NCBI GenBank assembly: GCA_027485235.1
Contig: JAIXRJ010000044.1
Location: 1 to 64,000 of the forward strand
Source: Comamonadaceae bacterium
Lineage (GTDB): Bacteria > Pseudomonadota > Gammaproteobacteria > Burkholderiales > Burkholderiaceae_C
DNA length: 64,000 nucleotides
Reading direction: 5' to 3'
Position 1 is the stretch's first letter; each line of letters starts with the position of its first letter. This document shows positions 18,380-26,815 of this stretch, one piece after another. The notes beneath the pieces are model-generated. The model saw nothing but the letters and a program-made list of their open reading frames with translations, had not been told where the DNA came from and made no database searches. Made by a program: the position numbers and the translations under genes.

Positions 18380-19276
18380 ATGGCGCCTCCCACCCACAAA
18401 AGCCTGGCCGTTGCCGGGCTGATGTTCAATGCCTTGGTCTGGGGCCTGTGCTGGTGGCCATTCAAACAACTTGAATCCCTGGGGCTGCATCCGCTGTGGG
18501 CCACCGCCCTGGTATATGGCTTTGTCTTCTTGTCAATCGGCTTGTGGCTGGGACTGAGGGGCAGTCTGCTCAGCTGGCGCCAACACCCGACGTTGTGGCT
18601 GCTGTTGCTCGCATCAGGCCTGACCAATGTGGGCTTCAATTGGGCGGTGACGGTGGGCGATGTGGTGCGTGTGGTGCTGCTTTTTTACCTCATGCCCGCT
18701 TGGTCGGTGCTGGTCGCCTGGTGGCTTTTGGATGAAAAGCCCACGGGCATGGCCTTTTTTCGGTTGCTGCTGGCGCTGAGCGGTTTGTTCATCGTGCTCA
18801 AGACGCCCGAAACACCCTGGCCCGTGCCGGAAAGTCTGGCCGATGTGCTGGCGCTGCTCAGCGGATTGAGCTTTGCCATCACCAACGCCTTGCTGCTCAA
18901 ACTCAAAGACTCGCCCAGCTCTTCACGTAGCTTGGCCATGTTTGGCGGTGGCGCGCTCATGGCCACACTGGCCGCGCTGCTGGGCATGGCCACCGGCGTG
19001 GTCCAAACCGGTGCCACGCCCGCTTGGGTCTGGCTGCCCTTTGTGGGCTTGCTGGGCATCTCTTTTTTGTTCGGCAACCTGGCCTTGCAATACGGCGCGG
19101 CCCGCTTAACGGCCCAAACCACCGCGCTGGTCATGTTGTCTGAAGTGCTGTTTGCCAGTGTGTCCGCTGTTTTGCTGGGTGCTGCACAATGGGAAAACCG
19201 AACCCTGTGGGGTGGTTCGCTGATTTTGTTGGCGGCGCTGCTGTCGGTGGTTGGCACGGGCCAAAAGACCGAGTGA
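18380..19276 (+). CDS. EamA/DMT family transporter
   Basis: This 298-residue protein has ten hydrophobic helices in two EamA repeats, starting VAGLMFNALVWGLCWWPF. It begins 9 nt after the DedA stop, so it is likely co-transcribed with it. The substrate is unknown. It is not closely similar to the other EamA protein in this window beyond family features. Confidence 0.87.
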   Translation: MAPPTHKSLAVAGLMFNALVWGLCWWPFKQLESLGLHPLWATALVYGFVFLSIGLWLGLRGSLLSWRQHPTLWLLLLASGLTNVGFNWAVTVGDVVRVVLLFYLMPAWSVLVAWWLLDEKPTGMAFFRLLLALSGLFIVLKTPETPWPVPESLADVLALLSGLSFAITNALLLKLKDSPSSSRSLAMFGGGALMATLAALLGMATGVVQTGATPAWVWLPFVGLLGISFLFGNLALQYGAARLTAQTTALVMLSEVLFASVSAVLLGAAQWENRTLWGGSLILLAALLSVVGTGQKTE

Positions 19277-19319
19277 AAAAAACAAACTGACTTTCAAATC
19301 ATCCTTGCACAGGCGTGTC

Positions 19320-20108
19320 ATGGCGAAATGGATTGCTTTATGGATGGGTCTTGGGGCGCAAACTTTGGCGTTTGCGCAAGTGGTGAGCGTGGAATTCAAA
19401 GAAAAAGGCTTCATGTTCAGTGACGCCCCAACCCTCAATTTCCTTTGGCCGGCAAAACAAGCCAAGGCCACATTGATCTTTATTCCGGGTGGCGAGGGCC
19501 GACTGGGCATCACCCCTGAACGCCAGAACTTAGGCGGCTTTTATGGCAGCACGCTCAAACCATTGAGTGATGACCAGTTGACCCGTGGCGGTTTTAACGT
19601 TGTGGTTTTTGACTCGCCCGTGAAACTGCCAGGATCAGACTACCCCGCTTCAAGACAAAGTCGTGAACACCTGATGCGCATAGAAAGTGTGGTGCGCCAT
19701 TTCAAGGATGTATTTGGACTGCCGGTTTGGATCATGGGCCACAGCAATGGTGCCGTGAGCATCACGGCGTTTTACAAGGCACTCCAGAAGTCCCAAAAGG
19801 AAAATTTGGTTTCAGGGGCCATTTTTAGCGCGGCGCGTAATGGCGCAAACTTTGACGACAACACCCAATTGCCCATCCTGTTTTTAGCGCACGAACGAGA
19901 GCAATGTTCTAAATCAATGCCCGCTCGCTCAAAAGCGGTTTTCGACCAACAACAAAAATCGAATCCATTGAAAACGGCATTTGTTCTGATCAAGGGCGGA
20001 GAAGCGCAGGCTCAAAACCCTTGCAGCTCGGGATTTCACATGTTCTATGGCGCCTCAGAAGAAGCCTACTTGGCCATCGACCGGTTTGTTTTTGGCCCTC
20101 TTCACTGA
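19320..20108 (+). CDS. exported alpha/beta-hydrolase-like protein of unknown function
   Basis: This 262-residue protein starts with a signal peptide (MAKWIALWMG then an AQTLAFAQ cleavage region). It has an early IPGGEGRLG loop and a nucleophile-elbow-like GHSNGA (HSNGAVSITAF). An HMFYGASEEAYL segment near the end could supply the histidine. This suggests a periplasmic serine hydrolase. Base composition is visibly less GC-rich than in flanking genes. The frame is open back to 19251, overlapping the EamA gene, but the signal peptide fixes the start at ATG 19320. No specific substrate is proposed. Confidence 0.7.
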   Translation: MAKWIALWMGLGAQTLAFAQVVSVEFKEKGFMFSDAPTLNFLWPAKQAKATLIFIPGGEGRLGITPERQNLGGFYGSTLKPLSDDQLTRGGFNVVVFDSPVKLPGSDYPASRQSREHLMRIESVVRHFKDVFGLPVWIMGHSNGAVSITAFYKALQKSQKENLVSGAIFSAARNGANFDDNTQLPILFLAHEREQCSKSMPARSKAVFDQQQKSNPLKTAFVLIKGGEAQAQNPCSSGFHMFYGASEEAYLAIDRFVFGPLH

Positions 20109-20169
20109 AGGCTTGTTGAAAGTGAACGCCATCCTCACCGCCCACTGGTCTTTTATTTGAAAGCAATCC

Positions 20170-20652
20170 ATGAAACTTTATGACTTTGAAGCCCAAAGCA
20201 TCGACCAGCAAACCTTGGCCCTGAGCCAATACCAAGGACAGGTGATGCTGGTGGTCAACACGGCCAGCGCCTGCGGTTTCACGCCACAATTTGCCGGACT
20301 GGAAAAACTGCACCAAAAATACAGCAGCCAAGGCTTGGCCGTGATCGGTTTTCCTTGTAACCAATTTGCCAGCCAAGACCCCGGCGACGATGCGCAAATC
20401 GCCAGCTTTTGCCAGAAAAACTACGGCGTGAGCTTTCAGATGATGAGCAAAATCAAGGTCAATGGCGACGGCGCTCACCCGCTGTACCAATGGCTCACCG
20501 CCGAAGCACCCGGCATTTTGGGCAGCAAGGGCATCAAGTGGAACTTCACCAAATTTCTGATCGGCAGGGACGGGCAGGTGCTCAAACGCTACGCCCCCCA
20601 GGATGCCCCAGAGAAGATCAGCCAAGACATTGAAGCGGCACTGGCCGCCTGA
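20170..20652 (+). CDS. glutathione peroxidase family protein
   Basis: This 160-residue thiol peroxidase reduces H2O2 or organic hydroperoxides. The family motifs are NTASACGFTPQF (peroxidatic Cys35), GFPCNQFASQDPG and WNFTKFLIGRDG (Trp/Asn of the catalytic tetrad). The residue after TASA is Cys, not selenocysteine. It lacks a signal peptide and should be cytosolic. In bacteria such enzymes often use thioredoxin rather than glutathione. It may share stress-related expression with the adjacent metal efflux operon, but a separate AT-rich promoter region (20700-20800) intervenes. Confidence 0.93.
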   Translation: MKLYDFEAQSIDQQTLALSQYQGQVMLVVNTASACGFTPQFAGLEKLHQKYSSQGLAVIGFPCNQFASQDPGDDAQIASFCQKNYGVSFQMMSKIKVNGDGAHPLYQWLTAEAPGILGSKGIKWNFTKFLIGRDGQVLKRYAPQDAPEKISQDIEAALAA

Positions 20653-20777
20653 GGGTCCCCAGTGGATCTGCGGCCCATGTCCCTGGGCTCTGGGCTCTGA
20701 GCCTTTAATCGCCTCAGTTTTTTCCGAAGTTAATATCTCTTTCAATCTGCTTTTTTAATACTGTAATTCGCTTATCC

Positions 20778-20797
20778 TTGATTCAATTTTTGATTCA
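20778..20797 (+). promoter_or_regulatory. direct repeat upstream of the metal efflux operon
   Basis: TTGATTCA occurs at 20778-20785 and again at 20790-20797, a 12-nt period, immediately before the TolC-family gene at 20809. The preceding 60 nt are very AT-rich, as expected of a promoter. The helical-period spacing suggests a regulator site, but no metal regulator gene is adjacent. Confidence 0.35.
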
Positions 20798-20808
20798 CGG
20801 GATTTCAC

Positions 20809-22185
20809 ATGCGATACAAAGACTCGGCAGTCCGCGCCGCCCTCACGGGCATGCGCTGGACACTTCGTGCCAAGCCTCTTTTGGGATGCCTGAGCCTGCT
20901 GGCCTGGGGAGCCTTGGCACAAAATGCGCCGACCCCACAGACCGCCACCAGCACCCCCAAAAGCTCAGTGGCACCGGCAGCATTCAGCGGTTTTCCTGCC
21001 GCCATCGGGCCTGAACTCGGATTCGAGCAAATCATTCCGGTCATCCTCGCGCACAACCCCCAATTGCGTGCCGCGCAAAGCAGCCGCCAGGCCGCACGCT
21101 CAGGCATCGTCTCGGCGCTAGCGCTGGCCAACCCCCGCATCGATTGGCACCAAGGGCGCAGCACCGCACGGCTGCCTGGCGTGACCGGTGGGGCCACACA
21201 CAGCTGGACGGTGAGCCAAGCCATTGACAACCCCGCCTTGCGCCAAGCGCGCATAGACGCCGCCAGCGCTCACGAGCTGGAAAGCACCCACGGCGTGGGG
21301 CTCACGCGCAACGAATTGGTCAGCCAGGCCCGTCTGCGGATCTACCAAGGCCTTTTGTCGCAAGCGCTGGCGGCGGCAGCGGCCGAGGATGTTCAGTTGC
21401 TAGAGCAAGTGCGCGAACGGGTTCGACTGCGCGTGGAAAGCGGTGAAGCGGCCCGCTACGAGATCATCAAAGCCGATGCCGAAATCATCACCGCGCGCGA
21501 GCGTTTGCAAACGGCCCGGCTCATGGTCGAGCAACGCAAGATCCAACTCAACCAACTGGCCGCAGGACAACTGCCCGAGCAGTGGCAACTCTTGGGTGAT
21601 CTGCGGGATGCGCCCGAGCTGTTGAGCCTGAGCCAGTTGCACCAACTGGTGGAAAAACACAACCCGGAGCTGAACCTTTTGCAAGCCGAATTGGCCAAAG
21701 CCAAGGCGGGTTTGCGGGCCGCCGAATCCAGCCGTTGGCCTGGCGTGGAACTGCGTTACAGCCAAAGTCAGGACCCAGAACTGCGCCAAGGCCAGTGGGG
21801 TGTGGGCGTTCAAATTCCCCTGCTGGACCGACGCACTGGACCCATCGCCCAGGCCAGCGCCGAATTGGAACGTGCCCAAGTCCGATTGGAGGGACGCCAA
21901 GCCGAACTGCGACAGCAGCTGCTGCTGACCTGGAAGTCCTTGGAAATGGCGCGTCTGCGCATTGAAGCCTTGGCCCAAGGCTCTGTGCGCGAAGCGGAAG
22001 CCGCCTTGCGGGTGGCCCAAGCGGCCTATCGCTTCGGCGAACGCGGCATTCTGGATGTGCTGGATGCCCAGCGGGTGCTGCGCAGTGTGCGCGCCGACCT
22101 GATCGAGGCGCGCTACCAACTGCAAGAAGCCCGCGTCATGCTCGATCAGCTGATCGGCCAAAACATTGAACAGTCACCTTTTTGA
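20809..22185 (+). CDS. TolC-family outer membrane factor of a heavy-metal RND pump (CzcC-like)
   Basis: This 458-residue outer-membrane channel subunit has a signal peptide (LLGCLSLLAWGALAQ) and then long alpha-helical coiled-coil segments typical of the outer membrane efflux protein repeats. The signature region is GERGILDVLDAQRVLRSVRADLIEAR near residue 415. It forms the exit duct for the RND permease encoded downstream. It is the first gene of a four-gene operon (TolC-like, adaptor, RND, PII-like) and is 19 nt from the adaptor start. Confidence 0.9.
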   Translation: MRYKDSAVRAALTGMRWTLRAKPLLGCLSLLAWGALAQNAPTPQTATSTPKSSVAPAAFSGFPAAIGPELGFEQIIPVILAHNPQLRAAQSSRQAARSGIVSALALANPRIDWHQGRSTARLPGVTGGATHSWTVSQAIDNPALRQARIDAASAHELESTHGVGLTRNELVSQARLRIYQGLLSQALAAAAAEDVQLLEQVRERVRLRVESGEAARYEIIKADAEIITARERLQTARLMVEQRKIQLNQLAAGQLPEQWQLLGDLRDAPELLSLSQLHQLVEKHNPELNLLQAELAKAKAGLRAAESSRWPGVELRYSQSQDPELRQGQWGVGVQIPLLDRRTGPIAQASAELERAQVRLEGRQAELRQQLLLTWKSLEMARLRIEALAQGSVREAEAALRVAQAAYRFGERGILDVLDAQRVLRSVRADLIEARYQLQEARVMLDQLIGQNIEQSPF

Positions 22186-22204
22186 AATTTTGCAGGACCT
22201 CGCC

Positions 22205-23377
22205 ATGAACACCCACTCCCTCGCTTTGCAAAAGACCCTGCTGTGCATGCTGATGGGCGCCAGCGCCCTGCTCTTGTCCGCCTGTGGTGACCAAAAGCCT
22301 GCCGATCCGGCCACCAAGGCCGCTGCTGCGGCGGACCCGATGGAAGTCGCCGTCAAGCCAGAAATGGCCAGCCAATTCAAGACCAGCAAACTGGCCATGC
22401 AAGAGATCACACCTTGGCTCGACATCTCAGGCCGCATCGAAGCCAATGACCGCTTGGTCACGCGCATCGGCGCCGCCGTGACCGGACGCGTGACCGAAGT
22501 GCTGGCCGAAGTGGGTGACCGAGTCCAACCCGGGCAAGCGTTGGCCCGCGTGGCCAGCAGCGAGTTGACCACGGCGCAAATGGGTTACCTCAAAGCCCAC
22601 TCAGCGGCATCGCAAGCCGAACGCGCCGTCGACCGCGCACGCCAACTCATCTTGGCCGACGTGATCGGTGCCGCCGAGTTGCAACGCCGCGAGTCCGAGT
22701 TGTCGGTGGCGCGTGCCGAATTGCGAGCTGCAGGCGATCAGTTGCGCCTCATGGGTCTCCCCGGTGGCGCGATCGAACGTTTGCGCAGCGAAGGCACGCT
22801 GCACCCGGTGGCCTCGGTCAGCGCCACCTTGGCCGGGGTGGTGATCGAGCGCAAAGTCAGCCACGGACAAGTGGCACAACCTGGTGACCCTTTGTTCACC
22901 GTGGCCGATCTGAGCACGGTGTGGATCGTGGGTGCCTTGCCGGAGCAAACTGCCCGTTTGGTGCAGGCGGGTCAAACCGTCAACATCGACGTGCCGGCAC
23001 TGGGCAACCGCGCTTTGTCCGGCAAGATTGTGTATGTGGGCGACACCGTGTCCCCTGAAACACGCAGCGTCACCATCCGCACGCAGGTGGACAATGCCTC
23101 GCGCGAACTGAAGCCTCAAATGCTGGCCACCATGCGCGTGCGTGGTGCCACGCAAGAAGCACTGGCGCTGCCTGCACAAGCCGTCGTCCGCGAAAACGAC
23201 CGCGACCATGTGTTTGTGCGCACCGCCGAGTTGCGCTATCGGCTCACACCGGTTGACCTGGGGCCAGCCCAAGATGGCCTGCGTCCCGTGCTCAAAGGGG
23301 TGACTCAAGGCAGCGAAATAGTCACCGAGGGCGCCTTCCATTTGAACAACGAGCGCAAACGCGCAGAGCTGGAGTAA
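22205..23377 (+). CDS. periplasmic adaptor (membrane fusion lipoprotein) of a heavy-metal RND pump (CzcB-like)
   Basis: This 390-residue adaptor has a lipoprotein signal peptide with lipobox LLLSAC, so it is anchored to the inner membrane facing the periplasm. The barrel-sandwich segment (VTEVLAEVGDRVQPGQALARV), helical hairpin and beta-barrel region (GAVIERKVSHGQV-like) follow the HlyD/CzcB order. The start at 22205 follows AGGACCTCGCC and begins the lipoprotein signal; an upstream in-frame start at 22166 would overlap the preceding gene. It links the TolC-like duct to the permease. Confidence 0.9.
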   Translation: MNTHSLALQKTLLCMLMGASALLLSACGDQKPADPATKAAAAADPMEVAVKPEMASQFKTSKLAMQEITPWLDISGRIEANDRLVTRIGAAVTGRVTEVLAEVGDRVQPGQALARVASSELTTAQMGYLKAHSAASQAERAVDRARQLILADVIGAAELQRRESELSVARAELRAAGDQLRLMGLPGGAIERLRSEGTLHPVASVSATLAGVVIERKVSHGQVAQPGDPLFTVADLSTVWIVGALPEQTARLVQAGQTVNIDVPALGNRALSGKIVYVGDTVSPETRSVTIRTQVDNASRELKPQMLATMRVRGATQEALALPAQAVVRENDRDHVFVRTAELRYRLTPVDLGPAQDGLRPVLKGVTQGSEIVTEGAFHLNNERKRAELE

Positions 23378-23380
23378 AGC

Positions 23381-26300
23381 ATGATCACCTCCATGATCCG
23401 AGCGGCGCTGAGCCAGCGCCTGATCGTTGTGGTGCTTGCCTTGGTGCTGTGTGCTTTTGGTCTGCGCGAAGCGACCCGCTTGTCGGTCGACGCCTTTCCG
23501 GACGTGACCAACGTCCAAGTCCAAGTCGCCACCGAAGCCCCCGGCCGCTCGCCCGAAGAAATCGAGCGCTTCGTGACCGTGCCGCTGGAGATTGCCCTGA
23601 ACGGCATGCCCGGCTTGGTCGAGATGCGCTCGCTCAACAAGAGCGGCCTGTCCATCATCACCTTGGTGTTCACCGACAAGACCGATGTTTATTTCGCCAG
23701 GCAACTGGTCACCGAACGCCTGATCGAAGTCACGCCACGCATGCCAGCAGGCATCGCCCCGGTGCTGGGGCCGGTGTCCACTGGCCTGGGCGAGGTGTAC
23801 CAGTACACGCTCGAAAAAGCCGATGACGGACAACGCGCCCTCAGCCCCGAAGAGCTGACCGAACGCCGCACCGTGCAGGACTGGGTGGTACGCCCCTTGC
23901 TGCGCTCCATTCCGGGCGTGGCCGAGATCAATTCCCAAGGCGGCTATGTCAAGCAATTCCAGGCTTTGCTCGATCCTGGCCGACTGCGCCACTACAACCT
24001 GTCGGTGCAGCAGGTGGTGCAGGCGATTGCCGCCAACAACTCCAACGCCAGCGGCGGCATCCTGCCGCAAGTCAACGAGCAGTACCTGATCCGCGGTGTG
24101 GGTTTGATCCAGTCGGTCGAGGACATCGGCAACATCGTGGTCAAAGAGCAGTCTGGCGTGCCCGTCTTTGTGAAAGACGTGGCCCAGGTTCAGATCGGCA
24201 GTGAGGTGCGCCAAGGCGCCATCATCAAAGGCGGCTACACCGAAGGCGTCTCGGGCATCGTGCTGATGATGCGGGGCGGCAACGCCAAGCAAGTGGTCTC
24301 ACGCGTCAAGGCCCGCGTCGAGCAAATCAACAGCCAGAACATGCTGCCCGACGGCCTGAAGATCGTGCCCTACTACGACCGCACCGAGTTGGTCGACTCT
24401 GCACTGTGGACGGTGGGCAAGGTGCTGATCGAAGGCATCTTCCTGGTGGTGGTGGTGCTCTTTGTGTTCCTCGGCGATGTGCGCTCCAGTCTGATCGTGG
24501 TGGCCACTTTGATCATCACACCGCTGACCACCTTCATCTTGATGAACCGCTACGGGATCTCGGCCAACCTGATGTCCTTGGGAGGGCTGGCGATTGCCAT
24601 CGGTCTGATGGTGGATGCCACGGTGGTGGTGGTGGAAAACGTTTACCACCGCCTCGGGCACGCAGGCACCAGTGTGGGTGAGCGGGTGCGCACGGTGCTG
24701 GCTGCCACCACCGAGGTGGCCACACCCACCATCTTCGGCATTGCCATCATCATTTTGGTGTTCCTGCCGCTGATGACTTTGCAAGGCATCGAGGGCAAGA
24801 TGTTCGCCCCACTGGCTTTGACCATCGCCATGTCTTTGGCCGTGTCTTTGCTGGTCTCGCTGTTCTTGTCGCCCGTCTTGTGCTCGTATTTCCTCAAGGG
24901 CGGGTCGGGTGAAGACACACGCTTGATCGCCTACCTCAAAAGCCGTTACCTGCGTTTGCTCGATGCCGCCACAGCACAAAGCCGTGTCACGCTGCTCGTG
25001 TCAGTGGCCCTGCTGCTGGGCTCTATGGCTTTGTTCCCCTTGCTGGGCAAATCCTTCATGCCCACCATGAAGGAAGGCGCGCTGACGCCGCAGATCAACC
25101 GCGTGCCCAGCATCTCGCTGGACGAGTCCATCCGCATGGAAATGGCGGCCATGAAAACGATTGCCGAAGTGCCCGGTGTGCGCATGGTGGTCTCCAAGCT
25201 GGGCCGGGGTGAATCACCCGCCGATCCCGCCGGCCCCAACGAGTCCGATCCCATCGTTTTGCTCGATCCCCAATCCGAGCGCAGTCAGGACGAAATCGAC
25301 GAAGACATTCGCCAGCGCTTGTCCAGCATTCCCGGTGTGCAGATCGTGCTCTCGCAACCCATCTCCGAACGCGTCGACGAAATGGTGACCGGCGTGCGCT
25401 CACAAGTGGCCATCAAAATTTTTGGCGATGAACTGAGCGAACTGAAAGGCCTTTCAGAGCAAGTCGCACGCATTTTGAAAAGCGTGCCAGGCAGCCGTGA
25501 CATCCGCATCGAGCGTTTGTCTGGCCAGCAAGCCCTGACGATCGACATCGACCGCAAAGCCATTGCTAGGCACGGCCTGAATGTGGCCGACGTGCAAAGC
25601 ATCATCGAAACCGCCATCGGCGGCAAAGATGTGACCACGCTTTATGAAGGCGAGCGCCGCTACAGCGTGGTGGTGCGCTTTCCGCCGCAAGTTCGCCAAT
25701 CGGCCGAAGCCATCGGCAACACTTTGTTGCCCACGCCCGGCGGCGCCCAAGTGCCCTTGTCCAGCTTGGCCAGCATCCAACTGCTGGATGGGCCCGCCCA
25801 GATCAGCCGCGAAAGTGGCAAACGCCGCGTGGTGGTCGGGGCCAACGTGGAGGGCCGAGATTTGGCGGGTTTTGTGACCGAAGTCCAGCAGCGCATAGAC
25901 CAAGAAGTGAAACTGCCCGAAAGCTATTACTTTGTCTACGGCGGCCAGTTTGAGAACATGGAACGCGCCATGGGCACACTGGCCATCATCGTGCCTTTGA
26001 CCATCGTTGCCATTTTCTTCCTGCTGTTCATCCTGTTTCGCTCGGTCAAGCTGGCAAGCTTGATCATCTTGGTGCTGCCTTTCGCTTCCGTCGGCGGTTT
26101 GATCGGCCTGTTTGTTTCAGGTGAATACGTGAGCGTGCCCGCTTCTGTGGGCTTCATTGCCTTGTGGGGCATTGCGGTGCTCAACGGGGTGGTGCTGGTG
26201 ACCTGCATCCGGCGCTTGCGCGAAGACGGCATGGCCGTCGCTGCGGCCGTGCGCGAGGGCTGCGTGCAGCGCTTCCGTCCGGTGATGATGACTGCCACCG

Positions 26301-26470
26301 TTGCCCTGCTGGGTTTGGTACCCTTCTTGTTTGCAACGGGTCCGGGCTCGGAAGTGCAGCGGCCTTTGGCCATCGTGGTCATTGGTGGCTTGATCTCATC
26401 GACTTTGCTCACCTTGGTGGTGTTGCCCACCCTTTACCGCTGGTTTGACGACAAACCCAGCGAAGCATGA
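23381..26470 (+). CDS. CusA/CzcA family heavy-metal efflux RND permease
   Basis: This 1029-residue inner-membrane proton antiporter has the full RND layout: 12 TM helices and two large periplasmic loops. The TM4 proton-relay motif reads GGLAIAIGLMVDATVVVVENVY. It has the central Asp and the Glu-Asn pair but lacks the first aspartate of the zinc/cobalt CzcA motif (DFG..VDG). It is therefore closer to the CusA-like or unassigned subgroups. The metal is not predictable with confidence. It starts 3 nt after the adaptor stop, and its stop sits 14 nt before the PII-like gene. Confidence 0.93.
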   Translation: MITSMIRAALSQRLIVVVLALVLCAFGLREATRLSVDAFPDVTNVQVQVATEAPGRSPEEIERFVTVPLEIALNGMPGLVEMRSLNKSGLSIITLVFTDKTDVYFARQLVTERLIEVTPRMPAGIAPVLGPVSTGLGEVYQYTLEKADDGQRALSPEELTERRTVQDWVVRPLLRSIPGVAEINSQGGYVKQFQALLDPGRLRHYNLSVQQVVQAIAANNSNASGGILPQVNEQYLIRGVGLIQSVEDIGNIVVKEQSGVPVFVKDVAQVQIGSEVRQGAIIKGGYTEGVSGIVLMMRGGNAKQVVSRVKARVEQINSQNMLPDGLKIVPYYDRTELVDSALWTVGKVLIEGIFLVVVVLFVFLGDVRSSLIVVATLIITPLTTFILMNRYGISANLMSLGGLAIAIGLMVDATVVVVENVYHRLGHAGTSVGERVRTVLAATTEVATPTIFGIAIIILVFLPLMTLQGIEGKMFAPLALTIAMSLAVSLLVSLFLSPVLCSYFLKGGSGEDTRLIAYLKSRYLRLLDAATAQSRVTLLVSVALLLGSMALFPLLGKSFMPTMKEGALTPQINRVPSISLDESIRMEMAAMKTIAEVPGVRMVVSKLGRGESPADPAGPNESDPIVLLDPQSERSQDEIDEDIRQRLSSIPGVQIVLSQPISERVDEMVTGVRSQVAIKIFGDELSELKGLSEQVARILKSVPGSRDIRIERLSGQQALTIDIDRKAIARHGLNVADVQSIIETAIGGKDVTTLYEGERRYSVVVRFPPQVRQSAEAIGNTLLPTPGGAQVPLSSLASIQLLDGPAQISRESGKRRVVVGANVEGRDLAGFVTEVQQRIDQEVKLPESYYFVYGGQFENMERAMGTLAIIVPLTIVAIFFLLFILFRSVKLASLIILVLPFASVGGLIGLFVSGEYVSVPASVGFIALWGIAVLNGVVLVTCIRRLREDGMAVAAAVREGCVQRFRPVMMTATVALLGLVPFLFATGPGSEVQRPLAIVVIGGLISSTLLTLVVLPTLYRWFDDKPSEA

Positions 26471-26484
26471 ACCCAGGAGTTGCC

Positions 26485-26814
26485 ATGAAAGAAATACGTG
26501 CCATTGTTCGCCCCAACCGCCTGCAACGTCTGCGCGATGCCTTGAGGGCCATCCCCAATTTTCCCGGAGTGACGATTTTCAAGGCCGAGGGCTTCACCGC
26601 GCCCGCATCCGTCAACAAGCGGTCGGTTAAAGACGAGCTGACCGACTTCACCGACAAGCTGATGGTCTGCGTTCTGGTGGAGGCCGACATGGTGGCGCCG
26701 GTGCGCCAAGCCATCATTGAGGCATGTCACACCGGTCAGATTGGCGATGGTCTGGTCTGGGTGATCGACATCGAAAGCATGCAACGCATCCGAGACCAGC
26801 AGGTGCTGCTTTGA
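26485..26814 (+). CDS. PII-like protein linked to heavy-metal RND efflux (PII-NG type)
   Basis: This 109-residue protein has the PII fold pattern: an N-terminal MKEIRAIVRPNRLQRLRDAL strand-helix, a T-loop region, then ACHTGQIGDGLVWVIDIESM matching the B- and C-loop motif of PII. It lacks the YRGAEY T-loop signature and the uridylylated Tyr51 seen in the canonical PII at 32186-32524. This fits the divergent group often encoded beside Czc/Cus pumps. The ATG at 26485 has an ideal AGGAG; an ATG at 26467 overlapping the permease stop is possible. It probably senses a nucleotide or metal-related signal for the pump, which is inference. Confidence 0.82.
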   Translation: MKEIRAIVRPNRLQRLRDALRAIPNFPGVTIFKAEGFTAPASVNKRSVKDELTDFTDKLMVCVLVEADMVAPVRQAIIEACHTGQIGDGLVWVIDIESMQRIRDQQVLL

Positions 26815-26815
26815 T

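Noticed and set aside
20686-20706. Terminator after the glutathione peroxidase gene
   Set aside because: GGCTC/GAGCC with a short T run is too weak and overlaps repeated GGGCTCT units, so it is not listed as a feature.
22601-24292. 563-codon open frame antisense to the metal-efflux adaptor and permease genes
   Set aside because: It overlaps two clear genes of an operon and has low-complexity His/Gln/Ala composition typical of a shadow frame.
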